From contig CM030364.1 of the NCBI GenBank assembly GCA_017893485.1, positions 205,243,327 through 205,307,326 of the forward strand: a stretch of DNA of 64,000 bases. The letters are read 5' to 3'. The notes beneath the pieces are model-generated. The model was not told the DNA's origin and did no database searches. It saw only the letters and a program-made list of their open reading frames with translations. Positions within the stretch are counted from its first letter, which is position 1. Each line of letters begins with the position of its first letter. The translations under genes and the position numbers were made by a program. The DNA comes from Hemerocallis citrina (taxonomy: Eukaryota; Streptophyta; Magnoliopsida; Asparagales; Asphodelaceae). Positions 46,641 through 57,860 of this stretch are shown here, in pieces.

Positions 46641-47060
46641 CAGCAAGATTCATTCGACCAGCTCAAGACTTACCTAGTTAATCCTCCTCTCCTCAGTAAG
46701 CCTATTCCCGGGGAGGCCCTTTACCTCTACCTAGTAGCCTCCGATCAGACTCTCAGCGCCGTCCTCGTAAGGGAAGAAGATAAGACACAAAAGCCCATCT
46801 ATTACGTGAGCAAGGTACTTCGGGATGCTGAGCTCCGCTACCCGAGGATAGAGAAGATGGCATATGCCTTAGTCATGGCCGCAAGAAAGCTTCGCCCATA
46901 TTTCCAGTCCCATTCGGTGGTCATTCTTACCGACCAACCGCTGAAGCAAGTTCTCCACAAGCCAGAGACCTCCGGTCGCCTCATGAAGTGGTCTATCGAG
47001 CTGAGCCAGCATGATATAACCTACCAACCTCGGACCGCAATCAAGGCTCAGGCCTTAGCT
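46641..47060 (+). pseudogene. RNase H (first) of Tat element
   Basis: Follows the RT thumb. [19 protein letters not shown] (46722), YYVSKVL..AE.RY (46802) and a TDQPLK block (46930) match the Ty3/gypsy RNase H. The frame is open through this domain. Confidence 0.8.
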
Positions 47061-47109
47061 GAATTCATCGTCGAGAGTACCATTCCCGAGGTCAACCAAG
47101 CAATAAAGG

Positions 47110-47679
47110 GACCGCCTGTCTGGTCGGTTTACGTAGATGGATCCTCTTGTAACGAGGGAAGCAGAGCTGGGGTCATTCTGGCTGGCCCAGATGATTTCAT
47201 CCTCCAATACTCCCTCCGCATCAACTTCAAGGCCTCTAACAATGAAGCAGAATATAAAGCACTCATAGCCGGCCTCAGGAATGGCTCGCAAGACAGGGGC
47301 GCAGCACCTCCGGATCTTTAGCGACTCTTAGCTGGTCGTAAATCAGGTCCTAGGCGAGTACGAGGCACGAGATGACCGAATGGCTAAGTACCTAGCCAAG
47401 GTTCGGAGTCTCATGGCCCTATTTCAAGAAGCTCTCATCCAGAGAATCCCCCGAGAAGAGAATTCCCAGGCCGATGCCCTCTCCAAACTAGCCTCCTCCT
47501 CCCTCCAATGTCTCGAGCAGACCATCTTGATCGAGGTGCTCCTGAAGCTAAGTATAGAAGATAAAACCTCCGACTCGATGGAGTCGCTACCTGTCCTGCT
47601 TCAAGATAATTGGATAAAACCCCTGGTAGAATTCCTAAGGGATGGGCTCCTTCCCGAAGACCCTAAGGAAGCTCGCTGA
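47110..47679 (+). pseudogene. Second, archaeal-type RNase H
   Basis: [21 protein letters not shown] (47117), then [18 protein letters not shown] (47225) hold the D and E active-site residues of the additional RNase H acquired by the Tat lineage. A frameshift near 47290 and a stop at 47330 follow, then RIPREENSQADALSKLAS (47441), the conserved D-containing C-terminal block. TGA at 47677. Confidence 0.85.
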
Positions 47680-48874
47680 GTGAGAACCCGAGCTGAGCGG
47701 TACACCCTTATTGAGGGCATCCTATACAAGCGCTCCTTCACACAAGTGGACGACAGGCCTTATTTGAGGTGCCTCTCTCCGGAACAAGCCGATTACGCCC
47801 TGCAAGAGCTCCACGAAGGCATCGGCGGGACAAATTCAGGGTCCAGATCCCTTGTCCGGAAGGTGTTGAATTATGGATATTTCTGGCCTACTCCTACAAG
47901 ACGCCGAACTACACGTTCGGCAATGCAGCTCTTGTCAAAAATACTCCAACGTCCGTCGCCTCCCACAAGCTCCACTCACCTCCCTATCAAGTCCTATCCC
48001 TTTCGCAATGTGGGGGATGGATTTACTAGGGCCATTCCCACCAGCTCCCGGCCAGCTCAAATTCTTGGTCGTGGCAATCGACTACTTCTCGAAGTGGATA
48101 GAGGCCGAGCCTTTGGCCACAATTACCGAGAAGAAAGTACTTCAGTTCTTCTGGAAGAATGTTATCTGCCGATTCGGTGTCCCTCGGGTCCTCATAACAG
48201 ACAACGAAACCCAGTTTACCGGGGCTGCCTTCCGAGCTCTATGTGAAGACCTCGCCATCCAGCAACGTTTCTCCTCCGTCTCCCATCCACAGTCGAATGG
48301 TCAAGTGGAGAATGCTAACCGACAGATCCTCTCCGGTATTAAGAAAAGGCTGAATAAGTGCACTAAAGGCTTATGGGTCGATTAGCTCCCTAACGTGCTG
48401 TGGAACTACCGCACCACGAAACGGACCCCCACAGGAGAGTCCCTATTCAACCTCACGTATGGGTCCGAGGCTGTCATCCCATTGGAAGTCGACATACCTT
48501 CTCCTCGCCTTCTTTCCTATGAAGAAGAACAGAATGCCAGAGAACTTTGGGCAAACTTAGACTTGGTCGACGAGCTACGGGAAAGAGCATCAATCCGCCA
48601 ACAGAGTTATCAGAGGAGGATCGAATTGGCGTACAGTAAGAGAGTTCATCCCACTGACCTCAAAGAAGGGGACTTGGTCCTCAGAAAGTTAGCAATATCT
48701 TTTCCTGGTCAGAAGAGTAAACTAGCTCCAAATTGGGAGGGACCCTACAAGATCACCAATGTTGTTCGGCCCGGGACATATCGTCTAGAAGACCTCGAAG
48801 GCAGAGAGATCCCCAGGACTTGGAATGCCGACCATCTTTTGAAATACCAAGAGAGAGCATTAACGCCTCTCTAA
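47680..48874 (+). pseudogene. Integrase of Tat element
   Basis: The zinc-binding domain begins LHEGIGGTNSG: the second histidine of the H-H-C-C set appears lost (NSG instead of HSG). The CSSCQK pair is intact after a frameshift near 47885. The catalytic core has all three acidic residues: GMDLLGPFP (48014), ITDNETQF (48195) and SNGQVENANR (48293). A TAG at 48383 interrupts it. The C-terminal part (48395-48874) has the WEGPYKI (GPY/F) motif near 48737. A polyadenylation-like AATAAAG is at 48980. Confidence 0.88.
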
Positions 48875-49128
48875 GTATTCTGGGATGTCGAACCGTGCCT
48901 CTCCTTTTACTTGTATTTTTTTTTTTATTTCTCTCATGTAATAACGGCTCGCAACTTAGAAGCAGCCAACTATTAATTATCAATAAAGAAAATTTTTTCA
49001 TATTTTACTTGTAAAACTGCTTGTATCTCTCTGCTTTTACTCTTCACCCTAACGACGAGTTCGGAGTCCAACACTTGGTTCGACTCTGCTCCGCAAGCTC
49101 GCTCTTAAGCAAGCTAGGAGTGGTTTGC

Positions 49129-49273
49129 CATTCGGAATTGCTCCCACAACCGTTGAACAAACTCTAACGACGAGTTCTGATGTTCGAATGCTGTAAGTAT
49201 AACTCCTCCAACATTCGAGCATCCGAACTCGTCGTTAGAGTTTGTTCAACGGTTGTGGGAGCAATTCCGAATG
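49129..49273. repeat. 62-bp inverted repeat (hairpin) between convergent genes
   Basis: Left arm 49129-49190, right arm 49212-49273, loop 21 bases. The inner and outer parts were read by eye: the outer 49 bp match perfectly, the inner 13 with two mismatches. It lies between the integrase 3' end and the end of the antisense gene (stop at 49297). Confidence 0.92.
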
Positions 49274-49296
49274 GATGCTCAGCCTTGTCAGCCTTG

Positions 49297-51223
49297 TCAG
49301 CCTTCGAGTCGAGCCGTCTCCTTTTCTAGGGTCTCGACCTTGGAGGCCTCGGCGGCTGAGCTCCTCAGTGCCTCGGCGAGCTGAGCCTTTAGGTCGGCAA
49401 CTTCAGCCTCGAGCAAAGCAGAATGCAACAGTTCGGCCTCCAGCTGCTTCACCGCCTTAGACCGCTCCGACCGTGCCTGGTCGTTCAGAACGGTCATCTC
49501 CTTTTTCTTGCTCGCGAACTCCTCGAGCAAATAATTGAAGTGGCAGAGGGTCTACAAGCCATACAAGAAACAGTAAAGCACGAGCACAAAAACTTAGAAA
49601 ATTTTTGAAGAAAATCCTCTAGTACTTACCGACATGGTGTTCCGAGCGATCTGCATCGCGGTGGCACCAACCTCGCCCGCCTTGAGCGCCGCTCGGTCTT
49701 TAAGGGTCGGCAGGTGCTTCACCGCCTGCATACAGATGTTGTCGTCCCCTAAGAACTCGTCCACCTTCATCACCCTCCAATCGGGGACGAAGATGCGCTT
49801 GTGCTCCTCGGTCAGGATTGCCTCGGCCTCGGTAGTGAGGGGTGGGACATCGAGAGCCAGAGCCGCGCTAATGTTGAATGCTCCGCCCGAAGACCCTGGA
49901 GCATCTGTTCGCACTGTTGGGGTCGGCGCATATGAGGTAGATGGGGCAGACGGCACGACAAGGCCTTGATCGGGCTCGACCAGAGGAGCCTCGACAACCT
50001 GCCGCTTGTGGGTCGGAGAGACTGAGGGGATCTTAAGCGCTTGGCTGCCTTGGGGTCCGGACACGGTCCTCTTTCTCTTCCTCGTCTCCTGCTCCCTAGC
50101 CGCTCGGGCCTTAGCCATGAGACCTTTGTAGTCCATGCCGGGAGATTCTGCACAAACCGAGTGAAAAAAGTTAGGAAAAATTTTCAAAACCTCGAAGACA
50201 AAACAAGAATAGAAGAAGCATACTAGGGTCGATCGGACTGAGACCCCCTCGGAATAAGGCCTCCTCGGTGATGTCTTTCCAACCGAGGGTCGGAAGCCCG
50301 AGCAGCTTCTCCACGATTTCTGCCTCCTCGTTGCTGAGCACGGGCTCTTTCTTCACCCGCTTCGGAAGGCCGTCCCTCAACCACACCGTCGGGATCACCC
50401 ATGGCTCAGGAGCTCGGATGAGGAAGTACTTCTCTTTCCAATTCTTGATCGAGTCCGAGTTCACGATCAGCTTCACACCCTTCCTCGGCGAGAGGTAGTA
50501 CCTCTGCTCATTTTTGTTTGGTTGGCAAGGACGGTAGAGACTCCGACGGATGAACATATTGGGCAGAGCGCCGACCTCCTGGCATTGAAGAACAAATGCC
50601 ATAACGTGCCGCCGGGTGTTCGGCATTAGCTGAGCCGGACACAAGCCATACCACTGCAGCACCTCGATCACGAAAGGGTGCAACGATAGCCGAAGTCCGG
50701 CATTCAGGGAGTCGGCGGGAAAAATGTACGTATCGGCCGAGGACGAGGTGCACGCTCGGAAGCCAGGGCCAGGGAGAAGGAGCCCGTACTCCGCGGGGAT
50801 TCGGAACCCGCTCCGGGTCCGATGCAAATCCGCCTCGGTCAGGACCGAAGAGATCCGATCCACCTCAGAGTTTTCCCTCGGCTCGTTCTCCTCGATCGAC
50901 TTGGCAGTGCCCTGCATCACCTTCTCCAACAGATCTCCGGAGTAGCTCTGCACACCGCCAACGCTCGACAGAATGCTCAGATGCCGACCCAACTCCCCTA
51001 CAGTCTTCGGGTGCTCGATTATCGTTTCCACACCCTTGCCCTTGCTAGATCGGACCACTACCTCCTGGAGAGACTCGGCAACCTCCTCATCTGTACTCGG
51101 CCTGACCGTAGTCTCTTTGGTCGGCTCCACGACCTCCTTCCCTTTACCCTTGCTCGGCCTGACCGCTCGGCTGACGCCTAAGTCCGAGGAGGGGGTCTCA
51201 TCCGTGGAAGAAAACTTAACCAT
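49297..51223 (-). CDS. Antisense three-exon gene of Tat element (putative gypsy-type transposon protein)
   Basis: Exon 1 51223-50224 (ATG MVKFSS), intron 50223-50148, exon 2 50147-49630, intron 49629-49552, exon 3 49551-49297 (TGA). Introns are GT-AG, 76 and 78 bp; donor GTAAGT for the second, acceptors TTTGTGCAG and CTTGTAG. The phases join without a break to 590 codons. Residues of about 80-230 resemble the plant family named putative gypsy type transposon (Pfam PF04195), with LRLSLHPFVIEVLQWYGL and QLMPN. A basic patch (RKRKRT) lies in exon 2, and exon 3 is a coiled coil of about 70 residues. Antisense ORFs between integrase and 3' LTR are known in Tat/Grande/Ogre elements; the molecular role is not established. 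A TATA-like box is at 51411-51418. Confidence 0.8.
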
Positions 51224-51410
51224 TTTTACAAAAATAAGGAGAGAGACTGACCTTGAAGTGACTAGTACGGTCGGAAAAGATCGCCGGGGCTTAAAATACC
51301 TTGCCGCGACAGCTAGCAGCACCACCCAGGAGCTAAAAACTTCGCTAAGATGTAAAACCAAGAGTGAGAAAGTGAAAGTGAGAAATGAGGTAAAATGTTG
51401 AGGGGGTGAA

Positions 51411-51418
51411 AACTTATA
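51411..51418 (-). promoter_or_regulatory. TATA-like box of antisense gene
   Basis: TATAAGTT on the minus strand, about 190 bp before the ATG at 51223; a CT-rich leader (CTTTCACTTTCTCACTC) follows. Confidence 0.4.
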
Positions 51419-51573
51419 GTAAAAGAGACGCCTCTTGGACTTTGTAACGTAAGGGCGCAACTCTTGGGCCTCCCTTGAAGCGTTACAAAAGCTTAAATGA
51501 CTAAGTAACGAAGAGCCACAACTGTTGGCAAAGGGAGCGATGTTTTGACCCAAGTAAAACAGCTCGGCACCTC

Positions 51574-52540
51574 GGAACCAAAATCCGAGCGACAGGCGAT
51601 CCGATCTCAACATTCAAGAGGATAGCTCGGATTCCGAGCAAGTGCCAATCCAAGCTACGAATTGGAGAAAAATGACTTTTCCCCTCAAAATTCGCGTAAG
51701 ATTTCGATCAGACGGCTCAGATCATGCCAGCGCCACTAAACGACAAGATAGTGTTTTCTTGGAAACTGAGCCAGCATCGAGATCTGTGCCATCATCCAAT
51801 GGCTAGGATCGCCCCACGTCCCTTGGAACTAAAATCCGAGCGACAGGCGATCTGACCTCAACATTCAAGAGGATAGCTCGGATTCCGAGCAAGTGCCAAT
51901 CCGAGCTACGAATTGGAGAAAAACGATTTTCCCCTCAAAATTCGCGTAAGATTTCGATCAGACGGCTCAGATCATGCCAGCACCACTACACGACAAGATA
52001 GTGTTTTCTTGGGAGCTGTGCCTGCCTCGAGATTCGCGCCGAGATCGGACGGCGCAGATCGCTCCACGTCGCTCGGCATTCCGAGCCGAGCGACTAGCGA
52101 TCCGAGCCACTCGTGCGAGGGAAAAACCGAGCCATTTTGCTCGGATTCCGAGCAAGTACCAATCCGACCCTCGAAAGTGAAGAAAAACGCTGCCGAGCGT
52201 CTCCAACCGTTGGATCATTGTGAAAATCGCGCCTGAGATGATGGACGTTTCAGATTACGACACGTCCACTAAACGACAAGATAGTGTTTTCTTGGGAACT
52301 GTGCTCGCCTCGAGATTCGCGCCAAGATCCGACGGCTCAGATCGCTCCACGTCGCTCAGAAACAAGAGCCGAGCGACTAGCGATCCGAGCCACTCGCGCA
52401 GGGGAAAAACCGAGCTACTTCGCTCGGATTCCGAGCAAGTGCCAATCCGACCCTCAAAAGCGGAGAAATTGCTGTCGAGCGACTCTGTCCATCCGATCTT
52501 TTAGAAATTCACGCCCGCACAAGATCAACGGTCTAGATCG
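51574..52540. repeat. Four tandem ~250-280-bp repeats in Tat 3' region
   Basis: Units begin with the CCGAGCGACAGGCGATC type block at about 51585, 51835, 52085 and 52365. Each contains GCTCGGATTCCGAGC, a palindrome, followed by AAGTGCCAATCCG (51626, 51876, 52139, 52422), and CACTA.ACGACAAGATAGTG with TTTTCTTGG. The first two units and the last two form closer pairs. They lie upstream of the antisense promoter, between it and the 3' LTR. Confidence 0.88.
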
Positions 52541-52952
52541 CGCCACGCCATAATTCGATATTTTATTTATTAAAATCGTTTCATTTATTTAAAAATTGCA
52601 AAAAAATGATTAAAAATTTGGGAAAATTAATTAAAAATCCTAGAAAATAATTATAAAGTCGGGAAAATATTTTTGAGCCCCCGAGTAAATAATTATTGCC
52701 TAGGACCATTTATTAAGACCTCCGAACGACGAATCGACACTTCGCAAAATTAAGTAAATATTTCGAAAAAATAGATAAAAATCACCAAATATCCAGAAGA
52801 GCTCAAGAACAACTTAGAGCGCAACCAGCTTGAAAAATCACCATACTGTCTCCTACAAAGATTCGAAACCTTCCATTCGGACTCCGATACACCTCCACAA
52901 GCTATTGAAATAGTAAAACTACTCCTCAAAGGCTGATCAAGCTCATTCTTCG
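52541..52952. other. AT-rich spacer before purine tract
   Basis: No gene. Similar in composition and words to 15780-16190 of the truncated Tat-like element, supporting their relationship. Confidence 0.6.
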
Positions 52953-52967
52953 AGAGTGGGGGGCTCG
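52953..52967 (+). other. Tat polypurine tract
   Basis: AGAGTGGGGGGCTCG directly before the 3' LTR start at 52968. Confidence 0.75.
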
Positions 52968-53584
52968 TGATATGGCTAAAATTGAGGTTAAATCAGAACC
53001 ATCCAAATCAGGCACGAATCTTAAAGTCTGGGGGTAAAATGGTAATTTCACTTACAAACAGGTCTGAAATGGGTACTGGATCTCTTTCCCAAAGATCCAA
53101 TAACCCAAAAATGGATCCACCTCAACCGGGTGTGGGTTTCAACCCACAGAAAACCCGGTCCAGAAGGATAGGATTAGGATCTCTGATTAATACTAATCAA
53201 CGGCCCTGATCCACATCTATCCTTTCACTGGGAATTAGGGATTACATTCCTAATCTGATTACGGGGATTATATTCCTTATCAGGTCACAGGGATTACATT
53301 CCTAATCTGATCCCTAAGGCGACTATAAATACCCCCCACCCACCACCATTAGGAGGTAATCAATCTTTTGCCAATTTACGCTCTTTCATAATCTTCCTGA
53401 TTACTGACTTGAACGTCGGAGGGTGCGTCGCCGGGATCAACCCTGGTGTCTCGCACTTTTTGCAGGTGAAAGGCAGGAGTCAACGGTCAAACTCCGGCAG
53501 AACAGGTAATAGGTTTGCTATTCAAGTTTTCCAAGAATCCACAAATACTATCTGTTTGCCCGCACAACAGATTTAGCGGTAACA
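52968..53584 (+). repeat. Tat element 3' LTR
   Basis: 617 bp, TGATATGG...GCGGTAACA, followed by CCACC. Confidence 0.95.
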
Positions 53585-53720
53585 CCACCGTAACAGAAGT
53601 TGATTGGGACCATGGTAGATAGGACTTAGGAATTGTTTGCAAGGCAACAAGCTCATGAAACCTGTCATACACAACCTCATTAAGAATATTAGTATTGGAC
53701 GGGTTCCCGAAGTACATCTC
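53585..53720 (-). pseudogene. Possible host exon segment between two retrotransposons
   Basis: Single-copy-looking DNA between the CCACC and ATCTC duplications. On the minus strand the frame MYFGNPSNTNIL...YDRFHELVALQ is open and joins in frame to 63362-63410 on one side (across the copia element) and to 42321-42418 on the other (across the Tat element), ending in TGA at 42321. An acceptor-like CTCAG lies at 63415-63411. The protein is not recognised. The combined open frame is only about 94 codons, so chance is possible. Confidence 0.35.
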
Positions 53721-54694
53721 TGTTAGAACTTGAATTTCGAAAAATAGAAAAGTCCTAATGGTCTTTGTGAAGAAGTACAATTACATGAATAAAAGAAAAC
53801 AAACCAGACAATTCAATATAGAGTCGAGATTAAGATCTCTATCCTTAAAGCAAAATTCGTCCCGTAGTGTGACGGTAGTTGACGAACTGCCTCCCAGGAT
53901 ACAATTGTATTTACCTTTCTCTGAAAAGCAGCACCCTAGCTTCAGAGATACCAGCGAACTAGTAGCTGTGTTGCACTCTTAGACTCAGACTCAGAGGAAG
54001 AAGAAGAAGAAGATTGTCAATCAAAGCTGTGTAACTTGATAGACAAAAATGACTGCACTGATAGAAGATGAGGAGTAACTGATGGATCCATTACTCTGAT
54101 CTATTACTCTGTAACAGCAGAGTAATGGCTAAAATAACATAACTGATGGATCCATTATTCTGTTGTTATAGAGTAATGGCACCAGTTACATAATTTCAAA
54201 CGCCTCAACAGTAAACTGGATCTAGGAAAAAATTTGGAGCGGGGCAAAAAATAATTTAAGCTGGCCCGAACCGAACTGAACCAAACCGAACCGAGCCGAG
54301 TCGAGCCGAAGCTAAAGCCAGAGCCGGAGTCGGGGCCGGGCCGGGCGCGCATGCGTGTGTTTGTAACTTTGGCTAGGTGCTCTCTCCACTACACGTTAGT
54401 GGTAACCTCAGGGCTACACCCTTTAGTCCATTTTTTTAGCTTATATACTAGAGAAATCTTTCTTAACTTTCGATGTGGGACTATTTATTTTCTCCAAATT
54501 CCCAAGTTAGTACATTTCGAGTACCCAACTTTGGATCAACATTTCTCATTCATACGGAATCCGTTTTTGGCAAATGAATATATTACGGAACAGTACTCAA
54601 CAAGAGGAACGCAATCCGATCACTTTTTGGTGCCGTCGGTGGCCGGAGCCCACCGGAATCGGGCTCGAAAAATATGCCAAAAATATTTTCAACA
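53721..54694 (-). repeat. Copia 3' LTR
   Basis: Contains a CCGAA-type pentamer tract (54263-54310), longer than in the other LTR, and the ATTACTCTG...CAGAGTAAT palindrome (54103-54126). Confidence 0.92.
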
Positions 54695-55420
54695 ATCCCC
54701 CACATGAATGGAAATTACCAGACTATGCAATCCAAACATGACAGAAAAAGACATGACAGAAAAAACTCTGAGAGTACAATCAGAAAATCACTGCATCAGG
54801 AATGGTAGTAATTTTTCAACTTTGAACCAACCTTAGTGAATAGCCATCGAATTCACTTGACCAGTTAGTGAACATGATGTCTTGAACTACCCGGGCTTTG
54901 ATGTGAATCTAGATAATAACTATCACACAGTTTCATCTCCTCACAGAACTGAGTTCTCTTGTTGTGTTCATTTTGGCCTTGAACAATCTTGGTTAATCGT
55001 AAGTGAACATGGAGAATGTAGCCTCTCTTCATTCTCCTAGAAACGGCCACATTTCACATTCACAAGGTGATTGCTCATAAAGAGTATCCTGACATACCCC
55101 ACTTTTATTTCAAAGCTGTGGAAATCATTAAAAGCCAAACTTCTCCTATCCCCTTGCAGGTAGCACTGTGTCATCCTAAGAATGCGTACGAGATTTTAAT
55201 CTCTCAGTGCTCACGTCGATTCAACAAGATTTAGTTGTCCCCTTGAACCTAGATCTTGGGATCTCCAGTCACCTAGGTAGGGTTTCCATCAAGTATCCTC
55301 TTTCGTCATAGACTTTAAACCCATTCCTCTTGATGATCTCACAACTTGCTCTCGTGATAAACCTTTAGTAAATGGATCCGCTAGGTTGTCGGCAGATTTT
55401 ATATACTCTATAGAGATTAT

Positions 55421-56026
55421 TCAATTTGAGAGCAGTTGTCTAATGGTTTTGTGTCCCCTTCTGATATGATGAGACTTACCATTATACATACAACTCAGTA
55501 CCCTTGCTATAGCCGATTGGCTCTCACAGTGTACACATATAGCAGACACTGGTTTTTCCCACATAGGAATATCCTCTAAAAAGTTTCGAAGCAATTTTGC
55601 TTCCTCTGCCGCTTTGTCTAAAGCAATAAACTCAGATGCCATGGTGGATCTGGCCAATAACGTTTGTTTAGAGGATTTTCATGACACAACTGCACCACCA
55701 AGAGTGAAGACATACCCACTTGTGGATTTCGAGTTCTTAGAGTCTGATATCCAGTTGGCATCACTGTAGCCTTCTAGTACTGCTGGATATCTGGTGTAAT
55801 GCAATCTATAACTCTGAGTATATCGCAAGTAGTTCAATACTCTAGTTATTCCTTTCCAGTGACTTCGTCCTGGATTACTTGTATAGCAGCTCAGTACATT
55901 TACTGAATGTGCCATGTTCGGTCTTATACAATTTGTTAAGTACATCAGATTATCAATTACACGTGCATATTTCCATTGTGATATGATATCACCTGTGTTT
56001 TTTAAAAGGTGAAGACTGGGATCCAC
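55421..56026 (-). pseudogene. Copia RNase H region
   Basis: [20 protein letters not shown] (near 55800-55740) has the first active-site D, and STMASEFIALDKAAEEA (55655-55605) the E block of copia RNase H. A stop at about 55678 splits the two. Downstream, CVHCESQSAIA corresponds to the D-x-x-A block (E where D is usual) and HHIRRGHKTIRQLL to the terminal block. Confidence 0.8.
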
Positions 56027-56078
56027 AAGACCTTTGGTAGTCCCATTGGAGTAATTCTTGAATCTTTCAAGTACCTTC

Positions 56079-56672
56079 TCAGCGTAATGAGCTTGAGACA
56101 GTAATTCTCTCAGACGTCCTGAAAACTTTGATTCCTAGTATGATATCTGCAACTCCCAAATCTTTCATATCAAACTTACCACTATGCATGTTCTTAGTTT
56201 GTTTGATAATGTCATTATTGCTACCAATAATAAGCATGTCATCTACATACAGACACATCAGAATGTATCCATTTGGAGTATCTTTGATGCAGATACACTT
56301 ATCGCATTCATTTATTTTGAAACCATTTGATATCATAACATTGTCAAATTTTGCATGCCACTGCTTTGGATCTTGTTTCGGTCCGTACAAGGATTTTACA
56401 ACCCTGCACTCCTTATCCTGTCTAGGAACTACGTAACCCTCAGGTTGTTTCATATATATTTCTTCTTCTAAATCCCCATTTAGAAATGCGGTTTTAACAT
56501 CTATTTGATGTATTTTGAGGTTGCGTAGAGCTGCAATAGCTATCAGCATTCTTATGAAAGTTATTCTCGTGACCGGAGAATAAGTATCAAAGTAGTCTAG
56601 ACCTTCCTTTTGTCTAAATCCTTGTACCACAAGTCTAGCCTTACGTTTCTCTATTGAACCATCAGGTTTCAA
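56079..56672 (-). pseudogene. Copia reverse transcriptase
   Basis: An open stretch of about 198 codons covers RLVVQGFRQKEGLDYFDTYSP, IHQIDVKTAFLNGDLEEEIYM (first catalytic D) and MCLYVDDMLIIG (catalytic D pair). An upstream part near 56680-56760 is cut by stops. Confidence 0.88.
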
Positions 56673-57099
56673 TTTCTATTTGAAAATCCATTTGCATCCT
56701 AGAGCTTTATACCCAGAAGGCAAATCGACCAACTCCCATGTATGATTTTGCATGATGAAGTCTATTTCACTTTTGATTGCTTCCTTCTACATAGGAGCAT
56801 CAGGCGTAGACATGGCTTCCTTGAATGTTCTGAGCTCATCCTCTAACAAAAAAGCCGTTACAAAGTCAGGACCAAATGACTTTGATGTTTTAGCCCGTTT
56901 ACTTCGTCTAGGTTCATCATTATCATCTCATGGTTCATCAACCGAAGTACTTGCTTTCCCTTGCTTACGTGTACATTTGGGATACGTAGCATCCTTGCAC
57001 GGAAACACATGTTCAAAGAAGGAAGCATTCCTTGATTCCATTATTGTATTCACATGGATGTCTGGGATATCCAATTTATATACCAAGAACCGATATGCA

Positions 57100-57630
57100 C
57101 TACTGTTGTGTGCATAGCCTATGAATGTCAATGATCTTAGGTCCTACTGTGACCTGTTTTGGGTTAGGTACTGCTACCTTTGCTAGACACTCCCATACTT
57201 TGAGGTATTTATACGAAGGTACATTACCTTTCCATTGTTCGTATAGTGTCTTGCCAGTTTTCTTGTGAGGTATTTTATTGACAATATAGTTGGCGGTCAG
57301 CAATGCTTCCCCCCACATGTTCTGGGGTAACCCAGAATTCAACAACAAGGCATTCATCATCTCCTTTAGAGTTTGATTCTTGCGCTCGGCAATACCATTT
57401 GATTCACGTGAGTAAGAAGCAGTTGTCTGATGAACTATTCCATGTTCAGAGCAGAACATATTAAATGGTGCATCATATTCTCCTCCTCTATCACTCCTAA
57501 CGATTTTGATCTTTTTGCTAAGTTGATTCTCAACGTCAAGCTTATATTCCTTGAATTTATCCGATACCTCATTTTTGCTATATAACAAGTATACAAAGCA
57601 GTATTTTGTGCAATCGTCTATGAACGTCAC
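57100..57630 (-). pseudogene. Copia integrase core
   Basis: An open stretch with TFIDDCTKYCFVYLL, VRSDRGGEYD (second D) and SNGIAERKNQTL (E). The TTASYSRESNG stretch replaces the more usual SPQ(x)NG. The histidine/cysteine zinc region upstream (57640-57860) is broken by stops. Confidence 0.85.
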
Positions 57631-57860
57631 AAAATACTTTTTACCGCCTCTGGTCTGTACAAATTTTAAATCACACAGATCCGTGTGAATTAGACCTAGA
57701 GTTTTCAGTGTTTTTCTACAGAACGGGATGGAGTTTTAGTGAGTTTGGCCTCTGTGCAAACTTCACATTTGTTGCAGTTTTCTACCTTAAGTTTTAGTAG
57801 TAAATTCATGTTAATTAATCTACGCAGAGAATTGAAATTAACATGACCTAGTCTTTCATG

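Larger units (their letters stand above)
42424..53584 (+). mobile_element. Full-length Tat-type Ty3/gypsy retrotransposon
   Basis: 11161 bp with two 617-bp LTRs (42424-43040, 52968-53584; by eye about 95% identical), both TGATATGG...GCGGTAACA, and a perfect CCACC target duplication (42419-42423, 53585-53589). Order: LTR, primer site, gag, protease, reverse transcriptase, RNase H, second (archaeal-type) RNase H, integrase, then a large 3' region with an antisense gene and tandem repeats, purine tract, LTR. The second RNase H, the primer site type and the antisense ORF point to the Tat lineage. The plus-strand polyprotein has several stops and frameshifts, so it cannot move alone. Confidence 0.95.

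Noticed and set aside
49129..49273. microRNA precursor
   Set aside because: The arms are too perfectly paired over their whole length and repeat-like; a foldback or siRNA source is more likely without small-RNA data.
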